Of a DNA stretch of 42,528 nt, positions 17,554-25,928 are shown piece by piece. The position numbers and the translations under genes were made by a program. The stretch comes from Candidatus Marsarchaeota G2 archaeon ECH_B_1 (lineage in GTDB: Archaea > Thermoproteota > Thermoprotei_A > Marsarchaeales > Marsarchaeaceae). The notes below the pieces were generated by a model that saw nothing but the letters and a program-made list of their open reading frames with translations, searched no databases and was not told the DNA's origin. The stretch lies in the NCBI GenBank assembly GCA_003019535.1, contig NEXG01000020.1, positions 1 through 42,528 on the forward strand. Direction: 5' to 3'. The number at the start of each line of letters is the position of its first letter. The stretch's first letter is position 1.

Positions 17554-17958
17554 ATGCGTTTACACTTGGGCTACTGGGCTCCGCAGCAACCCATTGTGTT
17601 AGAAGTTATGCTCCGAAACCCTAAAACTGGTGGGTTTCTTCCTAAACAACTTTTAATTTTGGATACGGGGTTTAGGGGTCTAAAAGCCGTCGCACTTTCG
17701 CTGGGCACGTGTAGAAGATTAGGGTTGGGTATAAAGGATTCCAAGGTTGTTCGTTCAGCCAACGGTTTTCAAGATACTCCCGTAGCAGATGATGTCGCCG
17801 TTGAAGTGATGGGTCGCCGCGTCCTGTCAAATGTTATTGTAGTAGAATTAGATCCAGGCTTAATATCGCTTGACCTAGCTTCAAGCTTGTTCGACTCGCT
17901 AGAAATTGATTTTCATAGTGGCAAGGTCTGGGCAGAAATAGATGGGACCCAGAAATAA
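17554..17958 (+). CDS. Clan AA (retropepsin-like) aspartic protease, DTGF type
   Basis: 134 residues. LLILDTGFRGL contains Asp37-Thr-Gly-Phe, the catalytic motif of the AF_0612 group of archaeal and cyanobacterial clan AA proteases. The rest follows the single-domain retropepsin layout: a strand-rich middle (VRSANGFQDTPVADDVAVEVMGRRV), then NVIVVELDPGLISLDLASSLFDSLEIDF and HSGKVWAEI at the dimer-interface end. Such proteases act as homodimers with one Asp from each chain. The physiological substrate is unknown. It follows the membrane-anchored partner after three bases. Length is normal for the group. Confidence 0.75.
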   Translation: MRLHLGYWAPQQPIVLEVMLRNPKTGGFLPKQLLILDTGFRGLKAVALSLGTCRRLGLGIKDSKVVRSANGFQDTPVADDVAVEVMGRRVLSNVIVVELDPGLISLDLASSLFDSLEIDFHSGKVWAEIDGTQK

Positions 17959-17967
17959 CGGCAACTG

Positions 17968-18002
17968 ACCTCCTCCCCGCTCCTCAAGGGCGAGGGTTCC
18001 CC
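17968..18002. repeat. IS605-type right-end hairpin (older element)
   Basis: CCTCCCCGCTCCTCAAGGGCG forms an imperfect hairpin followed by AGGGTTCCCCTC. Closely similar to 18286-18325 and typical of the 3' ends of archaeal tnpB elements. It directly follows the tnpB fragment at 18003-18290. Confidence 0.5.
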
Positions 18003-18285
<283 letters not shown>

Positions 18286-18290
<5 letters not shown>

Positions 18291-18325
18291 CTCCCCGCCC
18301 TGAAGGGCGAGGATTCCCCGAGGTC
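18286..18325. repeat. IS605-type right-end hairpin of the frameshifted tnpB element
   Basis: CATCCCTCCCCGCCCTGAAGG with following GCGAGGATTCCCCGAGG folds as a hairpin and sits just after the stop of the tnpB at 18333-19713. This is where archaeal IS605 elements end and where the guide RNA is encoded. Confidence 0.5.
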
Positions 18326-18332
18326 TCAAGGG

Positions 18333-19713
18333 TTACACCCCTTTCCCATACATGGAGGGTGCTACTCTGTTATGGTCTACGATGAAGGAGAGTGGTCTCT
18401 TTAAGGTTGAGATTACTATGCTGGTAGCCTTCTTCAGGATGTTTAATCCACCGTTTAGGTCTGAATGAAGTCTGTGACCTAACGGACAGTTGATTGCACC
18501 TCTTGGTTTTCTTTCAACTTCAACGTTGTGATAAACACAGTATTTTGGAGTGTTATATTCAACAACCTCAAACACCTTCATTCCGTATTCTTGAGCCTTT
18601 AGTTCTATGATATCCATGAGTTTGCGGTAAGACCACATGTTCACCGTGAACTTGTTACCCTTGTCCCGAGCAATATTAAAAGGATAACCTAAGTAGATTG
18701 TTGAAACACCTAGTTCGTGAAGTGTCTTGAGTAAGTGAGAAGCGAAGTTCCTGTACAGGTGAAGTAACCTCCTGCGTTATTTTCTTAAAAAGCCTCCTCT
18801 TCTCTCTATTAAGCTCATCATAAGCTTCATATTCGTTGATATTCTTAGTTCTACTAGCTAGCGATTGTACTTCTGTTATCCTCTTCTCCAAGTAGAAGTA
18901 GTCCTCCTTAGTCCTGACGCCCTTGTAGAGTAACCAAGTACCGTCGTTAATAACAACGCTTGCTAAAACATTGATACCTAAGTGGATGGATGTGGCTTTG
19001 TTTCCCTTTAGTGATTCGATTTGTATACTCTTCCTCTCTCTTCTCACGATATGCTTACTCTTCTTTCCAGTCTTCGTTTCTTCAACACCGACATCAACCG
19101 GGATGGAGGCATACCAAGCGTTTTCGTCATAGTATATCTCCAGCCTAACTTGTTTTCCGTACCACTTTAGTCTACCTGCAAACTCAATTTCGAGGTCGAA
19201 GTCCTTGAGAATGAGTTTGTGGTTCTGCTCGTCCACAACATATCTATCTTGTCTAACAACTAGAAGGAGCTTCCTCTTCTTGGTTTCTCTGTCCTTCCAG
19301 TAACGTGGTGGGCTAACGTGTTTCATGTGAGGCGGAAGTTTTCCTTCCTTCTTCAGCTTGAGGAGGGAGAAGAAGGAGTTCCAAGCTTCGTTGTTCTTAT
19401 TGAGTACTTGCTGTGCATTAACACCGAGTATGCTCTTGTACTTCTCATAATACTTCCTGTATGTGCACTTAAAGTCTACTTTTTCACCGCGGAAGAATTG
19501 TTGCCTTCTCTCATAGTCGACTTCGTTGAACAACTTAGCAGAGATGTTTGCTAACCTTCTGAGCTTCCTTTCTTGGAAACCGTTTGGTAGAAGACGGACT
19601 ACATTTGTCCTCCTATTCTTGAATTCAACTTCGTAGATGCCCTCCCCCGGCATTGCGGGAGAAATCGGCTCCCGCTCCTCATCCTCATAGAGTTGACCAG
19701 AAGAGGGCATCAT
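18333..19713 (-). pseudogene. tnpB: TnpB, full length but with one frameshift
   Basis: The minus strand from about 19713 (family-like start near 19650, MPGEGIYEVEF) encodes the N-terminal helical part and RuvC first Asp region (SIHLGINVLASVVI). The frame changes between ITQEVTS and LYRNFASHLLKTLHELG near 18757-18763, by one extra base. It continues as MKVFEVVEYNTPKYC, ending with the Asp-bearing SDLNGGLNILKKA and the stop at 18333. All regions are present, so repair of one base would restore a protein of about 460 residues. The first catalytic position reads HLGINV rather than D-x-G-x, so that Asp appears substituted and activity is doubtful even without the frameshift. Confidence 0.75.
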
Positions 19714-19849
19714 AAGGATGTGTGTTAAAGCCTTTTAAACCTACACCACGCCCTGAATGGTAGAATCAAAAATTTTTGCTTGCGCAAAGCTGAGGCTAGG
19801 GATAAATTTGACCTAAACTAAAAGGTGAGAATCGTCGTCTCTTTAACAC

Positions 19850-20248
19850 TTATTCGAAAATGAGCGTCACGCCAAGTCTTTCAGCCCTGTGCCTCATTTT
19901 TTTGTCATATGTATATAGAGGCTTGTTGAATCTTTTTGCCGTATTAATTATCACCATGTCGTTAAAGTAACTCAGCGAGAGTCTTTGCTTTAGGATGTAT
20001 GACAAGGCGTTCTTAGAGGCCTTCCCATCCTCAACCACAATGTTCGCTTTTGCGTGGTCAAGCAGGGAGGCGACGACACCCCCATCAGCGTTAAGCGCTT
20101 TAAAGAACCATACAAGCTCATATACCACAATGGGAGGGATGAGCCAAGCGTCCAAGCTCTCCAGTGTACTCAGAGCCTCAGTGTGTTTGTCCGAGTCTTC
20201 AACCAGATAGTAGATGAAACAGTTTGTGTCAATGATCGCTTCGGGCAC
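19850..20248 (-). CDS. vapC: PIN-domain toxin (VapC family)
   Basis: 132 residues. AIIDTNCFIYYL carries the first Asp (residue 7), IVVYELVWFFK Glu44, YFNDMVIINTAKRF the third acidic position and LYTYDKKMRHRAERLG the fourth. A Mg-dependent endoribonuclease held in check by the AbrB-type protein encoded just upstream, whose gene overlaps this one by 20 bases. No lesions. Its neighbourhood of tnpB elements and a broken HEPN gene is typical of archaeal toxin-antitoxin islands. Confidence 0.85.
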   Translation of the reverse strand: MPEAIIDTNCFIYYLVEDSDKHTEALSTLESLDAWLIPPIVVYELVWFFKALNADGGVVASLLDHAKANIVVEDGKASKNALSYILKQRLSLSYFNDMVIINTAKRFNKPLYTYDKKMRHRAERLGVTLIFE

Positions 20249-20471
20249 TCTGCCTCAAACCTTCCTCTATTAGCCTATCTATCTCCTCAATCGTAAGCTT
20301 TCTCCCAAGCCTGATTGTCCTCACACGATCCCCAACAAGCTTTCTGACTATGATTTTATCCGACTCAGTATCAAACTCCAACCAGTCCCCCTGCTTTATA
20401 CCAAGAGTTCTCCTAATTTCAGCTGGCACAGTCACCTGGAAGTTCCTTGTGACCTTTACCCTTTTGGACAC
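20229..20471 (-). CDS. AbrB/SpoVT-type antitoxin
   Basis: 80 residues. VKVTRNFQVTVPAEIRRTLG followed by GDWLEFDTESDKIIVRKL is the swapped-hairpin AbrB DNA-binding fold. The C-terminal tail (LTIEEIDRLIEEGLRQ) is the part expected to bind the PIN toxin. It overlaps the toxin gene by 20 bases, so the two are translationally coupled. The protein should bind its own promoter just upstream of 20471, but no clear palindrome was seen there. Confidence 0.85.
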   Translation of the reverse strand: MSKRVKVTRNFQVTVPAEIRRTLGIKQGDWLEFDTESDKIIVRKLVGDRVRTIRLGRKLTIEEIDRLIEEGLRQSARSDH

Positions 20472-20584
20472 ATTTACTAGCCATATATCCGAGTATTTAT
20501 GTTTTTCTAGCTATAGTGATATCCACGTATAGTCAGCCGGTGCTAAGAGTGATTTTTGACCTACGGTGAAGGGCGAGGCTTGCG

Positions 20585-20824
20585 TTACTTATTGTCAAGA
20601 TAGGATGCACACTCTATTATTTCTCTTTAGGCATCTTGAAGCAGATGGGTAACCGAGTGCCCCCTTCTCTCAATGCCCCTGCTTTGAAGAAGAGCGTTGA
20701 CTGTCTTTTCTGCACACTGCTGAGATAAGAAACGGCACAATTCATTGTATTTACCCTTCCGAGCGTACTCTGCTTCCTCCAAATCCTTCTCAGCCTGTCT
20801 TAACCAATCTTCTGTTCTTTTCAC
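20585..20824 (-). pseudogene. HEPN-domain protein, truncated by stop codons
   Basis: The first 65 residues (MKRTEDWLRQAEKDLEEAEYA...CRFLSQQCAEKTVNALLQSRG...GHSVTHLLQDA) are a classic HEPN domain of minimal nucleotidyltransferase/HEPN toxin-antitoxin pairs. TAA at 20627-20629 then interrupts, and the same frame continues with REIIECASYLDNK before a second TAA at 20585-20587. The usual RYPDA-type ending and any partner MNT gene are absent. It is a decayed orphan. HEPN proteins normally run to about 120-135 residues. Confidence 0.7.
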
Positions 20825-20873
20825 ATGCAGAACAACAAGAGAGGATATAAATGCCTTTAGCTAAAATTGGGAT

Positions 20874-20936
20874 GGTGTCCGGATTAGGGGTTGGTGGGCG
20901 TGGCCTCCAAGCGTGGGAAGCACCTATCCGGACACT
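20874..20936. repeat. 63-bp element with GGTGTCCGGAT termini, copy B
   Basis: Starts GGTGTCCGGAT and ends ATCCGGACAC, a near-perfect 10-bp terminal inverted repeat. The same design occurs at 16859-16917 and 27032-27094. Confidence 0.55.
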
Positions 20937-21488
20937 ACCAAAATTGGTGCTCCCCCGAACGTGGTGAGATCTTGTGGGCGTGCATAGCCGGATTAGCGGG
21001 ACCCGAAGTCCACCACGTATTCACAGTAGGTTCATGGAGTTGTGGGGATACGCGTAACGGCTCAGCCGCAGAGGAGATCACCCTAAAGCGTAGACTCAGA
21101 ATCTGTGCTTAGTCGCGCACACCCTTGGAGCTAGTTTTGGGTCTACCCTGATGGTGGGGCTGGCCGGTTTCTATTGTGTAAAGAGTGCTAGCCCCCACCT
21201 TTTTGGGCTAAGAGTGGGAGCGATTATTTTTTGATTGTCGCGTCTTGGCTCCTAGATTTTAGTTACATATTAAACCCGAGGCCGCCTTTATTTTAACGGT
21301 TTAAGACGAACGCTTTCATAGTTTGAGCGCGTTATGGTTTGTGGTGAGTAGGGTGAAAAAGCACTCAGCTGGCGAAGCCTTTGAGAACACAGAAGGAGGA
21401 GGGAGGAGGAAGGCGCGTGAGGGTGGCGGCTGTTGCTGCTGTGCAGAGGAGGAGGGAGAAGAGGGAGAGTGGAGCGTAGGGGGTGAAC
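20937..21488. other. Gene-free region left of the solitary merF-like gene
   Basis: Short frames only. It holds the left copy (21133-21147) of the inverted repeat that frames the merF-like gene. A plus frame at 21323-21514 is rich in Gly, Glu and Cys and low in complexity, and it overlaps the real start at 21489. I do not regard it as a gene. Confidence 0.35.
21133..21147 (+). repeat. 15-bp inverted repeat, left copy
   Basis: AGTTTTGGGTCTACC, whose exact reverse complement is at 21784-21798. The pair frames a 666-bp segment holding the merF-like gene. The core GGGTCTACCC is itself a near-palindrome and recurs upstream of the mer operon at 32.1-32.2 kb. Confidence 0.55.
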
Positions 21489-21722
21489 ATGAAGAATCCG
21501 GTTTCACGTCATGAGGGTCTAATACCCCTCATCTACTTTCTGGCATGCTGCGGTGTACCAGTAGTAGTCGCCGCGTTCGGCAGTTATGTGCGGGCGATCC
21601 TCAAACAACCCGAATTCAGGATATCGGTGGTGATTGTGCTGAGCGCAGCCATCGGCGTGCTCCTATCGGTTTCTGCGAAGGGTAAGAAGAGTGGTGTGGG
21701 AAGCGGTGGGGAGAAGGAGTAG
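21489..21722 (+). CDS. MerF-like small membrane protein (solitary)
   Basis: 77 residues from ATG 21489 behind GGGGGTGA. Two helices: LIPLIYFLACCGVPVVVAAFG with Cys20-Cys21 before Gly-Val-Pro, and ISVVIVLSAAIGVLLSVS, then a basic tail. This matches MerF/MerT-type Hg(II) carriers, where a vicinal Cys pair in helix 1 passes the metal inward, and it resembles the MerF-like protein at 32418 (CCGLPLVLVALG). The second Cys pair that MerF usually has after helix 2 is missing. No merA, merB or merP lies beside it. Function as a mercury carrier is inferred from the motif only. Confidence 0.6.
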   Translation: MKNPVSRHEGLIPLIYFLACCGVPVVVAAFGSYVRAILKQPEFRISVVIVLSAAIGVLLSVSAKGKKSGVGSGGEKE

Positions 21723-21783
21723 CAGGACTCCTCTCCACATACGTGGATATGCTTCTATGTGCTTGTGACATCCTCCCCCAAGA

Positions 21784-21798
21784 GGTAGACCCAAAACT
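21784..21798 (-). repeat. 15-bp inverted repeat, right copy
   Basis: GGTAGACCCAAAACT, the perfect reverse complement of 21133-21147. It follows the merF-like gene by about 60 bases. Confidence 0.55.
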
Positions 21799-22223
21799 CG
21801 TCTGAGGTGGCTCCTACACTGCGGGCGCGGATTTTGCATCCACCGGTGAATGCGGGGGGAGTTCACTTAATCCACGTGACCTTCAGCCACCCTTTTTCCA
21901 CGCTTCGTTCGTTCGTGCCCATGTTTTCCCAAGCACAGCTGAAGCGTGTGCGGAGCCCTTTTCCCCTCCGCCACCTCGGTGCTTGCGGGCTCTAAAGCCC
22001 GAAACCCGCGTCTGACCACGACATTCATTTATTCCGAAACCACTCGCTGCGGGGTGTGGATGCTGACACCCATCCCGCCTTGTCTGAAGGGGTGGCTGGG
22101 AACGTGTCCAGTGCGGCTGGCGCCTAGAGTGGTCTGACTCAATGTGGAAAACAGGTCTCTAAAGGCATAGGGCTGAGTGGGCCCACCACGCGGGAAACAT
22201 TCTCCGGTGGATAAAGGAGCGTG
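21799..22223. other. Gene-free region
   Basis: Only short frames of no recognisable family. No RNA gene seen. Confidence 0.3.
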
Positions 22224-22848
22224 TTACTGCGGGTTGTGGGGGGAGGGATCTGTGGAGTGGACCACTAAGGGTGTGAGCTCTTCCCTCCATGTGAGCACCC
22301 ATACCCCCTTGTTTTTGGCTTCCTCCACCGCGTCCTGCAGCGGGACGACTGTGTACGCAGCTTTAATGAGTCGTTTCCCGACTAGGTCAGGTCTGTGTTG
22401 GCTTATTAGATCCACCTTTTCGTCGACCTCTGTGACGAGTTTGACGCCGAGCCTGGTGGCCGCTTCCACAGCAACCCAGAGGTCGCCCGCTGAAGCGTAG
22501 AGGTCTACTTCTCTAGAATCAACGAATATACGCGTGAAGTGTAGGCTGACGCCAAGCTTGCTTTGAACTTGGAACGCCACCACCTCAGCGGCCTCATCTT
22601 CCAGACTCGGGGGTGAGCCTTTCAAGTGTGGTGCCAATATCTTTAATCGCCCGATTCATCCTCTGTTGTTCGCCGACCAGCCTATCCTACCCCTCACTAA
22701 GAGCCCTCACCTCCTCCACCAGCCTATCAGTGGTTTGCTGCAGGCGGTCTAGCTTATCCGTCACCCCGAGTTTGCCCACCACGGCCAATCGGAATTCTTC
22801 GTCCTTATCCAGCAGCTCGAGGAAGCGTCTCTTGATGCTAGTACTCAA
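22224..22848 (-). pseudogene. DUF3782-like coiled-coil nuclease with TAG and frameshift
   Basis: From TTG 22848 the frame reads IKRRFLELLDKDEEFRLAVV, closely like the gene at 42324 (EEFLRLLKEDEEFRLAAAG), then a coiled coil (LDRLQQTTDRLVEEVRAL). An in-frame TAG at 22687-22689 is followed by DRLVGEQQRMNRAIKDIG. Near 22610 the reading moves one frame into a PD-(D/E)xK-like domain: EVDLYASAGDLWVAVEAATR (Asp and Glu of the active site), then LIKAAYTVVPLQDAVEEAKN. The family is common in Crenarchaeota; its role is unknown but nuclease-like. Two lesions make it a pseudogene unless they are sequencing errors. Confidence 0.65.
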
Positions 22849-23420
22849 ACCGGTCACCAATATAATGTTTGCAAAATAATATATGGGTTTTCACAGACCA
22901 CGGCTATGTGCGGGTCCGTTGGACTCAAAGTGGGCTGCTGGCTTTGAGGATGAAATCCAACCCCCACGTATGGTGGGGACTCGCCTCTCCCCCGCCCTGA
23001 ACCGTGTACTCGGTGTGCGTCGCCTGAAGCAAATTTTGGGTCTACAACTTTGGGCGGGGAGAGACCAGAAACAAGTGTGGGTTAGCTTATTACTACACAC
23101 GTCTATGCGGGGGGTTGAGGCTCTGGGGAGACGCCGCGGTTTAGAGATCTGCCACCGCTTCCTCGAAAACCCGTGCTCGAGTGCCGGAGACCTCGGGTGG
23201 TGGTATCGTAGGGAAGCTGGGTGACGGGTGTGTGGAAGGCTTCTAAGATGTTCTCACCTCGATGTCTAGTGTTAACGCTGGCGTGGGAGCGGGGGTCATG
23301 GATGCCTGGTCAACCCTTAGAGGGGGGATGGGAGGCCGCTGGAGCCGGGGTGCACCCAGCGTTGTGCTTTGGTCGGCGGCGAGCGCTCTCTGGATGGGTG
23401 GTGGGGGCCAATTTGGTTTG
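22849..23420. other. Gene-free region
   Basis: Frames present are short and lack family features. A partial copy of the TTTTGGGTCTAC motif is at 23034-23045. Nothing else recognised. Confidence 0.3.
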
Positions 23421-23999
23421 TTAGCGGAGTATCGTGCTGAGTGAGTAGAGTATGGAGTAGGCGCCCACCGCCACGTAGAGTGCTGAGAGTATGAGGTCAT
23501 AGTTGAGTGTTAGGCTTCGTGCGTGTGCCACCCCTCTGAATAGGGAAGCGGTGGCCAACGCGGTCACCACTGGAACATATGCTAGGTAGAAGTATGGTTG
23601 GGAGCCGGCTTGGATTAGTGTTAGGGCGCCCAATGGTAGCCCGTAGCCTGAAAGGGTGGAGTTAATGGTGCTCCAGATGGCCAGATGGGTGAGCTTGGGT
23701 TTGAGGGGGCCGGAGTAGTGGGCTCTTGGGTATGCCGCCTTAAGCGCGCCGTGAATGAGTGTGTTGACGCCGTACGCTAAGAGTAGGAACCCGGTGTAGA
23801 AGTGGGTTCGGAGGGCTATTAGTGCTGGTGCTACTGTGAGTAGCGTCGTGGTCGTTGTAGAAAGCACGACCACCACGAGTGAAGCGGAGAACCACTTGTC
23901 CCCCCTGAAGGTTCGGTAGTAGGCTGCGTACAGCCACCCCCTGCTCGGGTCTACGCCCGCGAACACGCCGATCAGGGCTGATAAGGCTTCGTAGATCAT
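23421..23999 (-). CDS. Six-helix membrane protein downstream of SBP56
   Basis: 192 residues with about six hydrophobic helices (ALSALIGVFAGV, WFSASLVVVVLST, LLTVAPALIAL, GFLLLAYGVNTLIHGAL, LAYVPVVTALATASLF, LILSALYVAVGAYSILYSL). I do not recognise the family. It begins six bases after the stop of the selenium-binding protein gene, so the two form an operon. A plausible inference is a membrane partner for thiol or electron handling linked to SBP56, but no redox motif (Cys pair, haem His pair) is evident. Confidence 0.6.
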   Translation of the reverse strand: MIYEALSALIGVFAGVDPSRGWLYAAYYRTFRGDKWFSASLVVVVLSTTTTTLLTVAPALIALRTHFYTGFLLLAYGVNTLIHGALKAAYPRAHYSGPLKPKLTHLAIWSTINSTLSGYGLPLGALTLIQAGSQPYFYLAYVPVVTALATASLFRGVAHARSLTLNYDLILSALYVAVGAYSILYSLSTILR

Positions 24000-24005
24000 T
24001 TTGTG

Positions 24006-25433
24006 TTAGGGGAAACAGTAGGAGTCGGAGCTAGCGTCGCCGCCCTGCAGCCTAACCTGGTGTGCTCTCGCATCTTCGAAGTCCACGAGGAAGCGCTCAT
24101 CCACGCTTAGCCCGCCGCCGCTTCCCACGTCGAGTTTAACCATCCACCCCCTGATGCCCTCAGGATAGAACTGGTTGTCCCACGAACTGTAGAGCGAGTT
24201 GGTGACGTACAACCTCCCACCATCCCTGCTCACCTCAAGCATCTGCGGGCCCCCTGTTAGCTCTGCGCCCGAGGGGTGTCTCATCCTATGGTAGATGCCC
24301 CCGAGCTCCACTTTACCCGTGAGCCTCGGCCTGAATGGGTCGGACACATCGTACTGCCTCACCTCCCCTATCCCCCACAGGCTCACGTAGAGGAATCTAT
24401 CATCGAGTGAGAGGTCTATGTCTGTGACGAGGGGTGGCACGGCCTTAAAGGGCTTCAGGATCTCTGGGAGACCGGACTCGAGGGGTTGGGCGGGTATCTC
24501 CAACACCTTTTCAGCTGCCCACTTACCATCCTCTTGGAACCAGAGCCAGATCGAGCTGCTCAGATCCCTGATGCTCACAACCATGTTGGCGTAGCCCATG
24601 AGCTTGGTTGGGTCGTGGAAGGGTCTTAGCTCGAGTGCCATACGGTAGTCGTCGCCAAGCGTGATACAGGAGAGGTGCTTCCTCCTACGCATATCCCAGA
24701 AGTGGAGTTTGTTACCATAACCATCGCGGAGGTGCTCTGGTTTCAGTCCTCCCTCAATGGTGTTGGGCACACCCCACTCACTCGTAACCATCACCTCATT
24801 CGGCAGGTTCCACCAGAAGTCGTACGCAAAATACTGGTCCCCCCTGTCAACCTCCCACCTACCCAGAACATCCAAGCTATAATGATCCAAGACCACTATA
24901 CCACCGGGCCCCTCACCCTTAGCGTCGCCCAGTGCGCTCACATATATGGCGTCAGGCCCACAGTAAACAGTGTGCAGCCTAGTGTACCCAGCCCTCCCAA
25001 CAACCCTATCGGCCTCTATGGTTTTCGCGAGGGTGGGTCTCCTAGGGTCGGGTTTGGTGTCCACCACGTATATCCTCGAGGAGCGGAGGCCGGGTACGAT
25101 AAGGTATCGGCGCTCCAAGCTGGGTTTGCCGTTGGGGCACAGAACCGAGCTACACGCGTTCCACCCGAAGTGGTGTAGCTCGTCCCCAGTGTTCGGAAGC
25201 TCGAGTCTGGATATAATCTTCGAGTAAGTGGGTGACCCGGGGTCCACGTCCACAGTGGCAATGAAGTCCGGCTTATTCACACCTGTTCCAACGTAGAGTC
25301 CAGCCACGTAGGCTAACCCCTCCTTCGGAGCTTGGGTGGCACTCCTAGCCGAGGGGTAAAACGAAGGGTCAACGGTGAACCTGAACGAAGCCATGATAAC
25401 CAAGAGTGAGACCCAAGATAAACGCGTTATCAT
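24006..25433 (-). CDS. Selenium-binding protein SBP56 family (methanethiol oxidase-like)
   Basis: 475 residues covering the SBP56/SELENBP1 beta-propeller. Conserved blocks are visible: ELHHFGWNACSS (the Cys and His region tied to metal and Se binding), YIVPGLRSSRIYVVDT-like strand, RLHTVYCGPDAIYVSALG, AYDFWWNLPNEVMVTSEWG, YHRMRHPSGAELTGGPQMLE and AHQVRLQGGDASSDSYCF at the C-terminus. Members studied in bacteria and man oxidise methanethiol to formaldehyde, H2S and H2O2 using copper. The gene leads an operon with the six-helix protein and diverges from osmC. Start 25433 agrees with a TATA box 33 bases upstream; 25394 (MASFRF) is the alternative, and the extra 13 residues are hydrophobic. Confidence 0.88.
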   Translation of the reverse strand: MITRLSWVSLLVIMASFRFTVDPSFYPSARSATQAPKEGLAYVAGLYVGTGVNKPDFIATVDVDPGSPTYSKIISRLELPNTGDELHHFGWNACSSVLCPNGKPSLERRYLIVPGLRSSRIYVVDTKPDPRRPTLAKTIEADRVVGRAGYTRLHTVYCGPDAIYVSALGDAKGEGPGGIVVLDHYSLDVLGRWEVDRGDQYFAYDFWWNLPNEVMVTSEWGVPNTIEGGLKPEHLRDGYGNKLHFWDMRRRKHLSCITLGDDYRMALELRPFHDPTKLMGYANMVVSIRDLSSSIWLWFQEDGKWAAEKVLEIPAQPLESGLPEILKPFKAVPPLVTDIDLSLDDRFLYVSLWGIGEVRQYDVSDPFRPRLTGKVELGGIYHRMRHPSGAELTGGPQMLEVSRDGGRLYVTNSLYSSWDNQFYPEGIRGWMVKLDVGSGGGLSVDERFLVDFEDARAHQVRLQGGDASSDSYCFP

Positions 25434-25461
25434 GTGTGCAGATTCTGCTCAAAACACTCCG

Positions 25462-25470
25462 GCTTATTAG
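25462..25470. promoter_or_regulatory. Shared bidirectional TATA element between SBP56 and osmC
   Basis: GCTTATTAG reads as a TATA box on the plus strand, about 26 bases before the osmC ATG at 25494. As CTAATAAGC on the minus strand it lies about 26 bases before an expected start near 25440, just ahead of the SBP56 ATG at 25433. The intergenic gap is only 60 bases, so both promoters overlap and are likely co-regulated. Confidence 0.5.
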
Positions 25471-25493
25471 TGTGAATCGAGGGTTATAATACC

Positions 25494-25928
25494 ATGTCTC
25501 AGCAAAGAACACTAACTCTTAAAGCCGAGACCAAGCAGCGGGGTTTCCCGCTGAGCGGTCGGGTGCGTGGTTTCACTGTGAGTGTGGATGAGCCGCAGCT
25601 GCTTGGGGGAACAGACAGGGCGCCAAACCCCCTCGAATACCTTCTCCTATCTCAGGCGGGCTGCCTGTCCATCGTCATAGGTATGCTCGCCGAGAAGCGG
25701 AAAGTAAGGCTGGAGGAGGTGTCCGTAGAGGCCTCATCCAACTTTGAGTTGGAGGGATTCCTAGCGGGGGAAAGTGTGGGGCTTAGGGAAATCAGACTCA
25801 AGGTGGGCTTGAGATCCGACGAAGACTTGGGCACCCTGAGGAGCCTAGTTGAGGAAGCAGAGAGGGTGTGCCCAGTGAGAAACACGTTATCAGCAAAACT
25901 GCACATCGAGGTGGAGAGGCTGCAGTAA
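25494..25928 (+). CDS. OsmC/Ohr-family peroxidase-like protein
   Basis: 144 residues. The two family cysteines are present: Cys57 in LLSQAGCLSIVIGMLA and Cys126 in ERVCPVRNTL. The PNPLEYLLLSQAGC context is typical of OsmC (YhfA-like) proteins, which reduce organic hydroperoxides with thiols. Placed head to head with SBP56 across a 60-bp promoter region, it would deal with H2O2 or thiol by-products of that enzyme; this link is inference. Start is supported by leaderless TATA spacing. Confidence 0.88.
   Translation: MSQQRTLTLKAETKQRGFPLSGRVRGFTVSVDEPQLLGGTDRAPNPLEYLLLSQAGCLSIVIGMLAEKRKVRLEEVSVEASSNFELEGFLAGESVGLREIRLKVGLRSDEDLGTLRSLVEEAERVCPVRNTLSAKLHIEVERLQ

Noticed and set aside
24675-25178. 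Plus frame of 167 codons
   Set aside because: Antisense shadow inside the SBP56 gene.
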